In this document: positions 42,752 to 52,888 of the stretch, one piece after another
Numbering within the stretch: position 1 is the stretch's first letter
Layout: each line of letters opens with the position of its first letter
NCBI GenBank assembly: GCA_047632755.1
Contig: JBLIDT010000005.1
Coordinates: forward strand, 1-64,000
Origin: JAKVAV01 sp047632755
Lineage (GTDB): Bacteria; Bacteroidota; Bacteroidia; Flavobacteriales_D; Cryomorphaceae
Direction of reading: 5' to 3'
DNA: 64,000 bases
The notes under the pieces: generated by a model
Databases searched by the model: none
Seen by the model: only the letters and a program-made list of their open reading frames with translations
What the model was told of the DNA's origin: nothing
Position numbers and translations under genes: made by a program

Positions 42752-44917
42752 CTAAAGAACGAACCGCCAAATCAACTTCGCCAGAATCGTTCCTTGTTCT
42801 GGATCAATCTTACCCGATTCAGTATCATAGATTTGATTAACAATCAGAAAGAAATCCGTTCCGATTTTCGGGATAACCTGAAGACGGAAGTTGACATTTA
42901 GCTCGTCGTTTGCGGTGTTCCATTGATTCAATAGCGAGCCAAACACATTGGGTGAGAACGCGTACTCTATTCTAGATCCAACCAAATCGGTCTCGAAATT
43001 ACCGTTGGGTAAATCGATAATATTCTTTTCGTAGCGAAGATTTATATTGAAGTTTTTGGTGGCTCGCCAAAGCAAAACCGTTGTGTTTTGGAAAGTCGTC
43101 CCTGTGTAAAATTCTCCAAATTGAAATCGGGTGTCCAAGCTTAACTCTCTTCCTTTGAAAGTCCCGAAACTTGCACTCCATGCATCCCACCAATAGGTCT
43201 GCTCAGGAATCACGACACCAGGGAAAATCTCAAAATTTTCAATCAGCCCCTCGGCACGATTTAGGTAACTGAATGAAACAGATTCTCCCTTTCTTGTGTC
43301 AAAGGCTAGGAATCTCAATTCGTACTCAAAAGACTGCAGTTGCCCCGTATCATCATAGAGTGTATAAGTAACCGTTCCAGGCGAAAAGTTAAATTGCCGT
43401 ATCCATTTGAGGTTCTTTTTCGGACGTGGTCGCAAAGCTACGGTAGCAAAGTACTCCTGGAAATTTGATCTTCGTTCCAAACCTACTTCTGGCTCAAACG
43501 GAGTCGGGCTGCGCTGGATACTGGTGAAAATGTTGAGCTTATCATTTGGGTATTGAGCAAATGCGCGGTAAGCCCAAGCCATATTGTCATAGCCTTCATC
43601 GGTATTATAGGTTTGAATGAGGGATCCTCCGATATCCAGGTTTCGATCTCCCAAAAATCTCGGAGTGCTAAATCGACCATTAATTCCCGTAGTGGTGTGC
43701 CAGCGTCCCTCGCTAATCTTGTTGACGGTCATCGCCCCTATTACACTTTGCTCTCCTACGTCTTGCCTCCAACTCGCAGTGGTAAAGTTGGTAGATGGCG
43801 TCGTCTCATCAGCAGCCGTTTGGATGCTCATCAAACCCAATGTGCTGTTCTGCTCTTTTCCCAAAAGCCTTCCTCCTGCTATTATGGGAACCGTTTCAAA
43901 ATTCTCGTTTAACCCAATCTTACGCGTGTAAAATGGCACGATCCTATTGCCTCCAAAACCAAAGTCGAAAAAGTCATTTCCTTCGAGGAAAAACTCACGT
44001 AGCTCAGGAAAGAAAAGCGGAAACCTTGTGAGATTGATCTGTTGCTGATCTGCTTCAACTTGAGCGAAATCAGTATTAAAAGTAAGGTTCAATCGATACG
44101 ATGGCGAGAGCAATGCGTTGATATCTCCACCTGCATTAATGACTCCATCTTCCTCTCCGTCTATCGACTCAGCTCCACCCAGAAGGTATGGCTTCACTTC
44201 AATGAATCGCTCATCTCTCAGGCTTTTCAAGCCACGGAGTTGACCCGCTTGATTTACATCGGTAATGTCAAAGTTTCTGCCCCATCCTTGCCAGCGTGAT
44301 TGCTCCCGCTTTCGCCTTATGTTTCGTTCAAAATTAATTCCCCATATCTGCTCCCCTTGTTCTGGTCGGTATTTCAATGCGAAAAAAGGAATCTTAAACT
44401 CGGCAAACCAACCCTCGGCAGTTCGTGTGGTGCGGACGTCCCATACCCCGTTCCAAAACGCATTGGTCGAGCCACCATTATTGAAAACTTGAAGATCTGC
44501 CCTTGCAGCATTTGGATTGGTGACAAACATGAACCCATTCCGCTTATCGAGGTAGGTGTCGATGATTACAATGAAATTGTCATCGAGGTTATAGTCGAAA
44601 TCGCGACGCAGTTCCTTTGCAACAATTTTACCTGGTTGCGAGTCGTAAGCCCAAACACCTATGTAGAGATTTTCCTCGTCGTATAAAATGGCTACTTCCG
44701 TTCTCTCGCTGGCAGGTTCCCCTAATACCAACTCTCTTTGGGTAAACTGATCTATCCTTTCCGCGTTTTTCCACGCGTCTTCATTCAACTTTCCATCCAG
44801 CTCTATACTCGCCGTCGTGGGAAGCGCGTTTACTGAATTGCCAGTAATGCCTTGGCCAAATACATGATCTGGCAAGAGGCTTAAACAGATGAAAAGAAAT
44901 AAGGCTCTTTCGAACAT
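42752..44917 (-). CDS. DUF5916 outer-membrane protein with CBM9-like domain
   Basis: 721 residues from ATG 44917 (signal peptide LFLFICLSLLPDHVFGQG); the upstream 18 residues of the frame lack signal character. Residues about 30-215 are a carbohydrate-binding family 9-like sandwich (IELDGKLNEDAWKNAERIDQF, IIDTYLDKRNGFMFVTNP); the rest is DUF5916 (NFERNIRRKREQSRW, FPLFFPELREFFLEGNDFF), predicted beta-barrel with many alternating strands and an aromatic last strand (LIWRFVL). The family is widespread in Bacteroidota and of unknown function; surface glycan binding or uptake is only inferred. Stands alone. Confidence 0.9.
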   Translation of the reverse strand: MFERALFLFICLSLLPDHVFGQGITGNSVNALPTTASIELDGKLNEDAWKNAERIDQFTQRELVLGEPASERTEVAILYDEENLYIGVWAYDSQPGKIVAKELRRDFDYNLDDNFIVIIDTYLDKRNGFMFVTNPNAARADLQVFNNGGSTNAFWNGVWDVRTTRTAEGWFAEFKIPFFALKYRPEQGEQIWGINFERNIRRKREQSRWQGWGRNFDITDVNQAGQLRGLKSLRDERFIEVKPYLLGGAESIDGEEDGVINAGGDINALLSPSYRLNLTFNTDFAQVEADQQQINLTRFPLFFPELREFFLEGNDFFDFGFGGNRIVPFYTRKIGLNENFETVPIIAGGRLLGKEQNSTLGLMSIQTAADETTPSTNFTTASWRQDVGEQSVIGAMTVNKISEGRWHTTTGINGRFSTPRFLGDRNLDIGGSLIQTYNTDEGYDNMAWAYRAFAQYPNDKLNIFTSIQRSPTPFEPEVGLERRSNFQEYFATVALRPRPKKNLKWIRQFNFSPGTVTYTLYDDTGQLQSFEYELRFLAFDTRKGESVSFSYLNRAEGLIENFEIFPGVVIPEQTYWWDAWSASFGTFKGRELSLDTRFQFGEFYTGTTFQNTTVLLWRATKNFNINLRYEKNIIDLPNGNFETDLVGSRIEYAFSPNVFGSLLNQWNTANDELNVNFRLQVIPKIGTDFFLIVNQIYDTESGKIDPEQGTILAKLIWRFVL

Positions 44918-45058
44918 GGCCGCGAAGATACCCAAGTGTTGGTAATGGAGATGCCGTAAAACCAGCTTCAAACTCGAACAAGTTTATTTTTAATTGCGTC
45001 GCTCTAAAGATAATCTTGTCATTTTTTGGACCTTTGCCATTCTTTTAAGTTCCATTTT

Positions 45059-45589
45059 ATGAAGCCTTTCTCTATTCTATTGCTACTTCTACTTTTTTCG
45101 TGCAAATCAGGAAAAGATGTTTCGACTTTGGAGCAAGACAATATGAGTCCTGAACTAACCGAATTGGTAAACCTACTCATCGAAACCGATTACATCGGCA
45201 CGGAAAAAGTTGGTCGCTCTCCAGAACCTTCAGCTGCCTACGCAAGTCGAGAAGCGCTACTTTCAATGGCATCAGAAGAAGAGCTTTTGCTACTTACCAG
45301 TCATCCCGAAGGCGAAGTAGCTGCGACGGCTTTTGAAGGATTGATTAGGCGGCATTACAGTGATTTAAAAACAGAATTACTCAAGCTGAGTGAGGGCGAC
45401 CGAAAACTTAACTTCCTCAAAGGAGACATCGCTTTCACCATGCCCGCTCTTGAGTATGCATATGTCAATCTTTTAGGAAACGATTTTGAGGGAGGTCACA
45501 GCGAAAACGAAGTGATCGAAATAGGATTGAACGGCGCTGAAAAGGCTTTCGTCGAAAACAGAATAAAAGCGATCCGTCAGATCTTGTAA
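45059..45589 (+). CDS. Putative lipoprotein, HEAT-like helical
   Basis: 176 residues from ATG 45059: signal peptide with lipobox LFSC (Cys16), then an all-helical domain (MSPELTELVNLLIETDYIGT, AYASREALLSMASEEELLLL, HPEGEVAATAFEGLIRRHYS). The helix pairs resemble HEAT/armadillo repeats, with a conserved HPEGEVAATAF segment. No enzyme signature. Probably an anchored periplasmic scaffold; function unknown. GACCTTTG 22 nt before the start resembles a -7 box. Confidence 0.6.
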   Translation: MKPFSILLLLLLFSCKSGKDVSTLEQDNMSPELTELVNLLIETDYIGTEKVGRSPEPSAAYASREALLSMASEEELLLLTSHPEGEVAATAFEGLIRRHYSDLKTELLKLSEGDRKLNFLKGDIAFTMPALEYAYVNLLGNDFEGGHSENEVIEIGLNGAEKAFVENRIKAIRQIL

Positions 45590-45727
45590 ATCTTCAACAA
45601 AAACTGGTGTTTTGGGGTTCGGCTCTTGGGAATCCATTAATTGAATCCTATTGTCGCCAATCTCACCGCCTTAGAATTGATTGGTGCAAAGTCGAACAAT
45701 ATATTTGCCTTACTGAAAAAATCCACC

Positions 45728-48700
45728 ATGATATCAAAAAGAAGCGCGGCAATGGCCGCTTTTTTAATTGCCCTTATTTCCAATACTGCTTTTTCGCAAG
45801 ATTTTACTTGGGCGCCGTTAGCTCCGCAAGTTGCCAAAAGTGCCAATGAAGAAGTTTCCATCCAAGCAGAAAGAGCGTCATTTTTCAACTTCGAATACGC
45901 CGAGTCCAGATCTGAATTCTCCGACACATTTACTATGGAGATACCTCTGGCTGACGGGACTTTTAGCACCTTCCTTCTGGAGGAAAACAACACGATGTCT
46001 TTGGGATTAAAAGAAAAATTTCCCGAAATCAAATCGTACAATGCCATTGCAATAGATGGCAGTGGGTACCTTGGCAAAGTGGATTTTACATCAAAAGGAT
46101 TTCACGCGATGCTTCTCCATCCTGCGGAGAACACTCAGTTTGTTGATCCCTTGTATCTCTCTGAGAGCTCAACCCACATTGCTTATCAGAAGAAAGATTT
46201 CACCACGACAAAGGAAATGAATTGTGAAGCAGATTTTGACCTAAAAGGTGATGGCTTAGGTGACCCCAAATCTGGCATCAATTACAATTCTTGTGTGTTG
46301 CGAACTTACCGAATAGCCATTGCTGCCACAGGTGAGTACACCATCTTTCAAGGAGGATCGGTAGCCGAAGCTCTCGCGGCTCAAGTGACCACTATGAATC
46401 GCGTCAATGGAATTTACGAGCGTGATTTTGGTGTCACAATGACCCTTGTTCCTAACAATGATGAAATCATCTATACCAACCCGAACACGGACCCCTTTTC
46501 GAACGGCGAAACATTTGCTATGATTAACGAGAACCCTCCTGTGATCAATGCAGTGATTGGTTTTTCGAATTATGACATAGGTCATGTATTTGGAACAAAT
46601 AGCGGAGGACTTGCGGGATTTGGCGTAACCTGCGAGTCTAACAAGGCTGCGGGAGTGACAGGAAATAATTCACCCATCGGAGACCCTTTCGACGTGGATT
46701 ATGTGGCCCATGAGATCGGACACCAATTTGGCGGAAGCCATACTTTCAATAATTCGTGCAACGGAAACAGATCAAATTCCACAGCCGTAGAACCTGGAAG
46801 CGGATCTACCATCATGGCCTATGCTGGTATCTGTAATCCAAATGTCCAGAACAATAGCGATGATCACTTTCACGGAGTAAGTATGAGGCAAATCGGAACT
46901 CGAATCAACTCTGATAATTGCCCTGTGATAACTGGTCTAGATAATCTTGCACCCGTTCTAGATAGTGTGGTGACTGATTTCTTTGTGCCATCCTTAACGC
47001 CTTTCGCTCTCACAGCCTATGCTTTCGACCTTGATGAAGACGATGTGCTCACTTACAATTTCGAGCAGATTGACAATGAAATCTCGGAGCAGCCTCCACT
47101 AGCTAATGCCACAGAAGGGCCAAATTTCAGGTCATTCTCACCCACTACCAATCCAACCCAATACTTTCCTCGATTAGAGACTTTGACCAGCTCGGGGTCG
47201 AATCAATGGCAAGTACTTTCCTCAGTAGATCGATCAATGTCTTTTCGCTGTTCTGTTAAGGACAACTCTGAAGGTGGCGGTTGTGCCCAATATGAGGACT
47301 TGGAGTTTGAAGTTGTTTCAAGCGCGGGGCCTTTCTTCGTAACTAACCCCACCCAATCTGGAATTACCTGGGAGGCATTTACCTCAGAAGTAGTGACATG
47401 GGATGTAGCCAATACAAATTCACCTCCGATCAATGCCGATTTGGTGAATATTTTCCTCTCGGTGGATGGTGGAATCACCTATCCTTTTACATTGGCTGAA
47501 GATGTTGCAAATAATGGAGCTACCTCGGTGGTGGTGCCAAATGCACCAACTGCCGATGCTCGAGTGATGGTGATGAATACTGCAGGAACTTTTTTCGATA
47601 TTTCAAACAGTGATTTTACGATCATTGGTTTGACCAGCGGATTTCTGATTTTAGCTGATGACACCACCAAATCAGCCTGCGTCGGCGATGATCTCACTTT
47701 TGTCATTTCTGTCGAGGGTATAGGTGGGTTCAATGAGATGATCACACTTTCGCTGGAAGGCGATCTAGCGGGAATTGATGCAATATTGGCAGACAATACC
47801 ATAATGGTGGGTGAGTCTACCGCCCTTACCATAAGCGGAACTGAAGGAATTGAAACAGGAGTTCTGGACATCATAATAAATGGCTCTGCAATTTCTTTCG
47901 AACAAAGCTTAACAGTGGAAGCGGGTTTCAACTCGATCGTTCCCGAAGTACCAACGCTATCATTTCCAGAAGACGGAGCCGAGTTTGTTCCAACCGACCT
48001 TATTCTAGACTGGGAATCTTCTGATTCACCCGATGCCTTTTATACCATCGAAGTCAGCACAGATGCAGCCTTTACAGCAGACGTGTTAACATTTGTTTCA
48101 GCAGAAACCAGTCAGGTTAACACTGCAGGATTGAGTCCCTCGACAGTTTACTATTGGAGAGTAAGGAAAGAAACCACTTGCTCTGATGGAGATTTCTCCG
48201 AAGCCTTCTCTTTTGGCACCCATTCCTGCTTTTCTTTTGAATCAGAGGATGTTCCTGTTAATCTCTCAGTGATCGCTGGAGTGTTCACATCCACTCTCGA
48301 AATACCTTTTGAGGGAACAGTTCAAGATTTGAATGTGATCAATATCAATGGTACGCATGGAAACACTGGCCAACTTAAAGTTTCATTGGTAAGCCCCTCA
48401 GGAGTCGAAGTCAATCTAATCGAAGAGATCTGCGACAACACTCAAAACTTCAATCTTGGATTTGACGATTCTTCTGGCCTGGAAGAAATTGAATGCCCTG
48501 CCACCACTGGATTTACTTACCAGCCAAGTGATGCTTTGAGCGCTTTTATAGGCGAGAACACACAAGGCTTATGGACTTTAGTGATTACCGATAACGTATC
48601 TGGAGGTGGCGGCTTTTTGAACAACTGGTCAATTGAAGTGTGCATAGCAAATGCTGGATCATTCATCCTAACAAAAGACGAAGATATAAGCCAAGTGTGT

Positions 48701-49930
48701 CAGGGGCAATCCACCGCTTTTGATGTGACGGCTGAAGAGGTTTTTGCTTTTGGAAATGCTGTTGTCCTTACAGCAGAAAATGTGCCTTCGGGCATGACGG
48801 TAAATTTTGCTCCAAACATCATAAATACAGGACAGTCGAGCGAAGTGACGATTACAGCTGATTCTGAGTTGACTGCTTCAGCCTACTTGATAACGGTAAT
48901 AGGTACATCTGGAGAATTGACGGATGAGCTGGATCATTCTGTTGAAGTAAATCTAGATAATGCTGAAACTATTGAACTCTTGAGTCCTCCATCGGGTGCA
49001 ATAATCAGTACCCTCGGATTTTTTGAATGGGAACCCAGTATTTCTCCTAGCACACTTTATACATTAGAACTTGCCACAGATGATCTCTTCACAAATGTAG
49101 TTGAGTCAATCGGATCCCTTTCAGAAACTGAATTTATCATAGAGGAACTTCTACCCTCTCAAACGCTATTCTGGCGGGTAATTGCTGATAATGGCTGCGT
49201 GTCGTCAAGTTCTTTCATTCGTTCTTTTTCTACATTGGCTTGCGCCAGTTCTGAAGCCACTGATGGTTTGCCTTTGTCGATTTCACCAGTAGCAGGCATT
49301 TTTTCATCCGAACTTGAAATTGTTCAAGCAGGCGTCATACAAAGCATTTCTATCCCAAATATAGGAGGAACGCATTTTAGAGTGAGCGATCTTATTGTTT
49401 CGTTAGAAAGTCCCAGCGGCACTGAAGTGGTGCTGTTCTCCAATATTTGTGCTGAGGAGCAGGATTTCAATCTTGGATTCTTAGAAGGAGCAAATGGTGA
49501 AATCGATTGCCCTGCTATTACCGGTGGATTATATTCTCCAGCAGAATCTTTATCTGCCTTTGCTGGTGAGGATGCTCTAGGCACTTGGACGCTTAAATTG
49601 AATGACATTCAAAATGGTGGAGGTGGCCAACTCAATAACTGGTCGCTCCTAATATGTTATGAGGGAAATGTATCCGCTACGGATATCATTCAGGTTCCCG
49701 AGTTCTCCATATTCCCCAACCCAACCAACGATTTCATTACCGTAACCTCCAAAGAAGGAAACATTGATGAACTGCTGATTTTCGATATTTCAGGACGAAT
49801 ACTCGATCGCATTCAAGTAAAAGGCAATACGAATGTCACTTTCGATTTTTCTGAGTATGCCAAGGGAGGGTATTTAATCGAAATAAGTGGACCTTTTGGC
49901 ACTGCTACAAAAAAGGTAATTCGAAAGTAA
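45728..49930 (+). CDS. Secreted reprolysin-type metalloprotease with two P domains and T9SS sorting domain
   Basis: 1400 residues from ATG 45728 (signal peptide MAAFLIALISNTAFSQ). Propeptide about 25-190; M12B/reprolysin-like catalytic domain about 200-430 with zinc motif His328-Glu-x-x-His332-x-x-Gly-x-x-His338 (HEIGHQFGGSH) and Met-turn SGSTIMAYAGIC. Then Ig/FN3-like modules and two proprotein-convertase P domains (INGTHGNTGQLKVSL and IGGTHFRVSDLIVSL), each ending in GGGxLNNWS, and a C-terminal T9SS type A domain (IFPNPTNDF, LLIFDISGRIL). Exported across the outer membrane to digest extracellular protein. The last two repeats of the FN3-P unit look like a duplication. One of the clearest cargo proteins here. 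Confidence 0.95.
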   Translation: MISKRSAAMAAFLIALISNTAFSQDFTWAPLAPQVAKSANEEVSIQAERASFFNFEYAESRSEFSDTFTMEIPLADGTFSTFLLEENNTMSLGLKEKFPEIKSYNAIAIDGSGYLGKVDFTSKGFHAMLLHPAENTQFVDPLYLSESSTHIAYQKKDFTTTKEMNCEADFDLKGDGLGDPKSGINYNSCVLRTYRIAIAATGEYTIFQGGSVAEALAAQVTTMNRVNGIYERDFGVTMTLVPNNDEIIYTNPNTDPFSNGETFAMINENPPVINAVIGFSNYDIGHVFGTNSGGLAGFGVTCESNKAAGVTGNNSPIGDPFDVDYVAHEIGHQFGGSHTFNNSCNGNRSNSTAVEPGSGSTIMAYAGICNPNVQNNSDDHFHGVSMRQIGTRINSDNCPVITGLDNLAPVLDSVVTDFFVPSLTPFALTAYAFDLDEDDVLTYNFEQIDNEISEQPPLANATEGPNFRSFSPTTNPTQYFPRLETLTSSGSNQWQVLSSVDRSMSFRCSVKDNSEGGGCAQYEDLEFEVVSSAGPFFVTNPTQSGITWEAFTSEVVTWDVANTNSPPINADLVNIFLSVDGGITYPFTLAEDVANNGATSVVVPNAPTADARVMVMNTAGTFFDISNSDFTIIGLTSGFLILADDTTKSACVGDDLTFVISVEGIGGFNEMITLSLEGDLAGIDAILADNTIMVGESTALTISGTEGIETGVLDIIINGSAISFEQSLTVEAGFNSIVPEVPTLSFPEDGAEFVPTDLILDWESSDSPDAFYTIEVSTDAAFTADVLTFVSAETSQVNTAGLSPSTVYYWRVRKETTCSDGDFSEAFSFGTHSCFSFESEDVPVNLSVIAGVFTSTLEIPFEGTVQDLNVININGTHGNTGQLKVSLVSPSGVEVNLIEEICDNTQNFNLGFDDSSGLEEIECPATTGFTYQPSDALSAFIGENTQGLWTLVITDNVSGGGGFLNNWSIEVCIANAGSFILTKDEDISQVCQGQSTAFDVTAEEVFAFGNAVVLTAENVPSGMTVNFAPNIINTGQSSEVTITADSELTASAYLITVIGTSGELTDELDHSVEVNLDNAETIELLSPPSGAIISTLGFFEWEPSISPSTLYTLELATDDLFTNVVESIGSLSETEFIIEELLPSQTLFWRVIADNGCVSSSSFIRSFSTLACASSEATDGLPLSISPVAGIFSSELEIVQAGVIQSISIPNIGGTHFRVSDLIVSLESPSGTEVVLFSNICAEEQDFNLGFLEGANGEIDCPAITGGLYSPAESLSAFAGEDALGTWTLKLNDIQNGGGGQLNNWSLLICYEGNVSATDIIQVPEFSIFPNPTNDFITVTSKEGNIDELLIFDISGRILDRIQVKGNTNVTFDFSEYAKGGYLIEISGPFGTATKKVIRK

Positions 49931-50065
49931 AGGCTCTACCAGAAAGTGTTCGTCAAACATATAAATTCTTTTGTCGGCGCTGAATGATTATTCGTCGAAT
50001 AATTTGAATTGTGAAACATTATACTTTTACATTGGATACTGACTAAAAAGAATGCTCTCGACGAT

Positions 50066-50461
50066 ATGAAGAAGTTTACTCCAATTGCGCTTTTAATTCT
50101 TTTCTCACTGCCTCAACTTTGCATAGCTCAAGATTACTTTGGAAGTTGGACTATAGATTGGTCGCAAGTGATGGCTGGTGATAAAAAGAAAACCACAAGA
50201 GTTTCTGATGATTTGGAAACAATAAATAAGCAATCTGAGAAAAATCCAATCTGGGTCTTTAGTATTGATTCACTGAAAGTATATCAAAGTGGAGACCTAA
50301 TAAGTACTGCAGAAATTAAGTGGACAGGAAATGACCGTTTCGAGATAATCGATGATCAGAAAGAGAAAAATCGCATCCATTATATAGACTATCTCGAATC
50401 TGATAAAATCAAGATGCGAACTGGTTATTCTGACGCAGAGATATACCTACGGAAGCTTTAA
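50066..50461 (+). CDS. Small secreted protein of unknown function
   Basis: 131 residues: signal peptide (LLILFSLPQLCIAQ) followed by a beta-rich domain (YFGSWTIDWSQVM, DRFEIIDDQKEKNRIHYIDY, IKMRTGYSDAEIYLRK). The GSW opening and strand pattern resemble small lipocalin-like domains, but no signature confirms it. Probably periplasmic. A terminator follows. Confidence 0.6.
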   Translation: MKKFTPIALLILFSLPQLCIAQDYFGSWTIDWSQVMAGDKKKTTRVSDDLETINKQSEKNPIWVFSIDSLKVYQSGDLISTAEIKWTGNDRFEIIDDQKEKNRIHYIDYLESDKIKMRTGYSDAEIYLRKL

Positions 50462-50473
50462 CACAAAATTGAG

Positions 50474-50512
50474 TCAAAAAAAATGCGCCCACTTCAGGCG
50501 CATTTTTTTTTC
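50474..50512. terminator. Bidirectional Rho-independent terminator
   Basis: AAAAAAAATGCGCC and GGCGCATTTTTTTT form a perfect stem of at least 14 bp around CACTTCA. With A and T runs on both sides it can serve the gene at 50066-50461 and the convergent mscS gene. Confidence 0.9.
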
Positions 50513-50527
50513 AATTATGTGAAATGC

Positions 50528-51352
50528 CTATTTCTCGTTATACACGTGAATGTCTCTTTGAGGGAAAGGGATGCTTACACCTGCAGAGTCGAATGATTTC
50601 TTCACTTTTTCAGACATCGAGTTTACGATATCCCAATAGTCAGAACTTTGACACCATGCTCTAACTCGGAAATCTACCGAGCTATCGTTGAGGTTTTCAA
50701 TGAATACGATTGGAGCGGGATCTTTCAAAGCCTTCGCTTCTTCAGTGATCAGCTTCATTAAGATTTCCTTCGCTTGGTCAATGTTGTCATTGTATCCAAT
50801 ACCGAATGTGAAATCAACTCTTCTAGTATCGTGAAAGGAGAAATTCTTCACAGCATTGTTACTCAAATCACCATTTGGAACAATAATTTCCTGATTGGTA
50901 GGAGTCGTTATGTACGTGTAGAAAATTTGAATCTCACGAACAGTTCCAGAATGGCTACCCGTATCAATAAAGTCACCTACTTTAAAAGGCTTAAGGAGTA
51001 AAATCAAAACTCCACCAGCAAAGTTTGCCAAACTCCCTTGAAGAGCCAAACCTACCGCCAAACCTGCGGCTCCAATCACTGCTACAAATGAAGTCATTTC
51101 TATTCCCAGCATACTAACTGCTGAAATGATCAACATTACTTTTAATAGCGAACCAATCAATGATTTTAGAAAAGGTTGCAAGGACTCGTCTACATCGCTT
51201 TTCACCATCGTTTTACCAATAACTTTTACAATTCTCTTAATGGCCCACATGCCAACAATTAGAAAAACAATTGCCAATAATACCGTACCACCGTATGCGA
51301 TTACTAACTCGCCAAATTGGGCGAAGTAATTGTTGAAATTCGATAAATCCAT
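50528..51352 (-). CDS. mscS: Small-conductance mechanosensitive channel (MscS family)
   Basis: 274 residues from ATG 51352. Three membrane segments (about 18-40, 62-83, 88-110); TM3 has the Gly/Ala-rich pore helix (IGAAGLAVGLALQGSLANFAGG), then FKVGDFI, the beta domain (GTVREIQIFYTYITTPTNQE, IVPNGDLSNNAVKNFS) and a C-terminal alpha/beta domain. It releases solutes on hypo-osmotic shock. Length matches the short E. coli MscS (286). A frame of 13 residues upstream is open but not needed. Its terminator is shared with the convergent gene. Confidence 0.93.
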   Translation of the reverse strand: MDLSNFNNYFAQFGELVIAYGGTVLLAIVFLIVGMWAIKRIVKVIGKTMVKSDVDESLQPFLKSLIGSLLKVMLIISAVSMLGIEMTSFVAVIGAAGLAVGLALQGSLANFAGGVLILLLKPFKVGDFIDTGSHSGTVREIQIFYTYITTPTNQEIIVPNGDLSNNAVKNFSFHDTRRVDFTFGIGYNDNIDQAKEILMKLITEEAKALKDPAPIVFIENLNDSSVDFRVRAWCQSSDYWDIVNSMSEKVKKSFDSAGVSIPFPQRDIHVYNEK

Positions 51353-51771
51353 TTTATTTGTTTTGATTGTTTGAGCAAAAGTAATATTCACTTTTAAAAA
51401 TGCTAGAACTATTTATAATTGATTGATTTAAAAAGAGTTCAATTTGCACCGAGGCAGCAGAGTAAAAGGCAAAAGCAACATTCGAAACCGCCAGAAAGGA
51501 TCGCAAGCGAACCGTGAGAGCCAAAATAGGGGCCTCTCTTTCTCTCTAAGTGCTCATCAATCGCGACTGCGATTCTTTGTACGCTCTGCGCAATTAGAAT
51601 ACTCAGATGAACAGAGTTTAGTCTGCACAGAACACATAGAGCGAAAAGGGGAAAAGCTCAAAACCTCTAGGTCACAGAGAATCGGAAGTGATTTATCAGA
51701 GTTCAAATCATCCGCACTGTCAGCACGATCATTATTTAATAAATTGCGGATTCATCCCAAGAACTGAAACC
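51353..51771. other. Intergenic region filled by a repeat element
   Basis: About 420 bp. The stretch from 51485 to 51703 consists of arms of a palindromic repeat also found at 53315-53482. The 107-codon open frame across it is rejected as a gene. Confidence 0.5.
51485..51703 (+). repeat. Palindromic intergenic repeat, copy 1
   Basis: An imperfect inverted repeat has arms 51485-51521 (AGAAAGGATCGCAAGCG, then GTGAGAG) and 51550-51590 (CTCATCAATCGCGACTGCG, then ATTCTTTGTACGCTCTG). The following 51630-51703 matches the reverse complement of 53392-53482 (shared GCACAGA, GAAAAGCTCAA, GGTCACAGAGAATCG). So two or more halves of the same repeat are arranged here. Confidence 0.6.
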
Positions 51772-52806
51772 ATGATTGTATCCAAATCAATAAAATTCCT
51801 GAACCTACTTAAGTGGTCTGGGCATCACATTGTTTGGCTGATCTGCGGGGCCTCATTTATCGCATGCCTATATAGATTTGGGATATTTACCTTCTCCATT
51901 CCTTGGCTTCCCGTTTCCATTATTGGCACCGCGGTTGCCTTCTATGTCGGATTTAAGAATAGTCAATCTTATGATAGGCTTTGGGAAGCTAGAAAGATAT
52001 GGGGCGGAATCGTAAACGATAGCCGCAGTTGGGGCATGATGGTGGATGGTTTTATTACAAACCAATTTACCGAGACAGAAATCGATTCATCCAAAATACA
52101 AAAAGTTAAGAAAAGATTGATCTATCGCCACCTTGCATGGATTTACGCGCACCGCAGTCAATTGCTCATTCCGACCACTTGGGAGCACATTAGTCAAGGG
52201 AGAATTATGGCTAAAACAGCCAAGAGATACCAACGGCAGTTTGGAGTAGGACTGGTAGACGATGAAGTGACTCAAGTCGAGCTCAGCCGCTTTCTGCCTA
52301 AAGAAGAATACGATGAATTGGTCAATCGCGCCAACACGGCGACTCAAATAATCAATGCGCAATCCAAAGAACTGAAAGAACTCAGAAAACTAGACTTTAT
52401 CGATGATTTCCGCCATATGGAAATGGCCATACTCCTGAAGAATTTCTATACCCATCAAGGCAAAAACGAGCGAATTAAAAAATTCCCCTTCCCGAGGCAG
52501 TACGCCAATATGAGTCGGTACTTCATTGGCATATTCTTGTTATTGGTTCCCTTTAGTATGATACCCGAGCTGATGAAAATTGGGCCTTGGGGATTTTGGC
52601 TTTCCATTCCCATCACGGCATTAATAGGATGGGTATATGTGATGATGGAAGTCGTAGGTGATTACTCTGAAAACCCCTTCTCTGGAATGGCAAACGATAT
52701 ACCTATGCTCTCCCTTTGCCGCACCATCGAAATAGACCTGCGCGAAATGCTCGATGAAACCGATCTCCCTCAGCCCATCGAAGCGAAGAACGATATATTG
52801 ATGTAG
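51772..52806 (+). CDS. Bestrophin-family anion channel
   Basis: 344 residues from ATG 51772 (GAACTGAAACC before it; the longer frame runs into a repeat). Bestrophin/YneE fold: membrane segments about 15-60 (IVWLICGASFIACLYRF, FSIPWLPVSIIGTAVAFYVG) and 245-295. Hallmark GFKNSQSYDRLWEARKIWGG with the conserved Arg-x-x-Glu region, then NDSRSWG, RLIYRHLAWIYAHR, and the C-terminal GDYSENPFSGMANDIPM. Bacterial bestrophins are pentameric ion channels in the inner membrane. Flanked by two copies of a palindromic repeat. Confidence 0.92.
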   Translation: MIVSKSIKFLNLLKWSGHHIVWLICGASFIACLYRFGIFTFSIPWLPVSIIGTAVAFYVGFKNSQSYDRLWEARKIWGGIVNDSRSWGMMVDGFITNQFTETEIDSSKIQKVKKRLIYRHLAWIYAHRSQLLIPTTWEHISQGRIMAKTAKRYQRQFGVGLVDDEVTQVELSRFLPKEEYDELVNRANTATQIINAQSKELKELRKLDFIDDFRHMEMAILLKNFYTHQGKNERIKKFPFPRQYANMSRYFIGIFLLLVPFSMIPELMKIGPWGFWLSIPITALIGWVYVMMEVVGDYSENPFSGMANDIPMLSLCRTIEIDLREMLDETDLPQPIEAKNDILM

Positions 52807-52888
52807 TAGACACTTCTTGGTGTGATTCCAGTTGAAACCTGCCAATAGTTAAAAAGAGCTGAAAAGGCGAGTCTATTGCCCTGTCGCA

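Noticed and set aside
51444..51767. Plus-strand open frame of 107 codons
   Set aside because: It runs through the palindromic repeat arms and its Arg/Ser-rich composition comes from the repeat; no ribosome site or conserved core.
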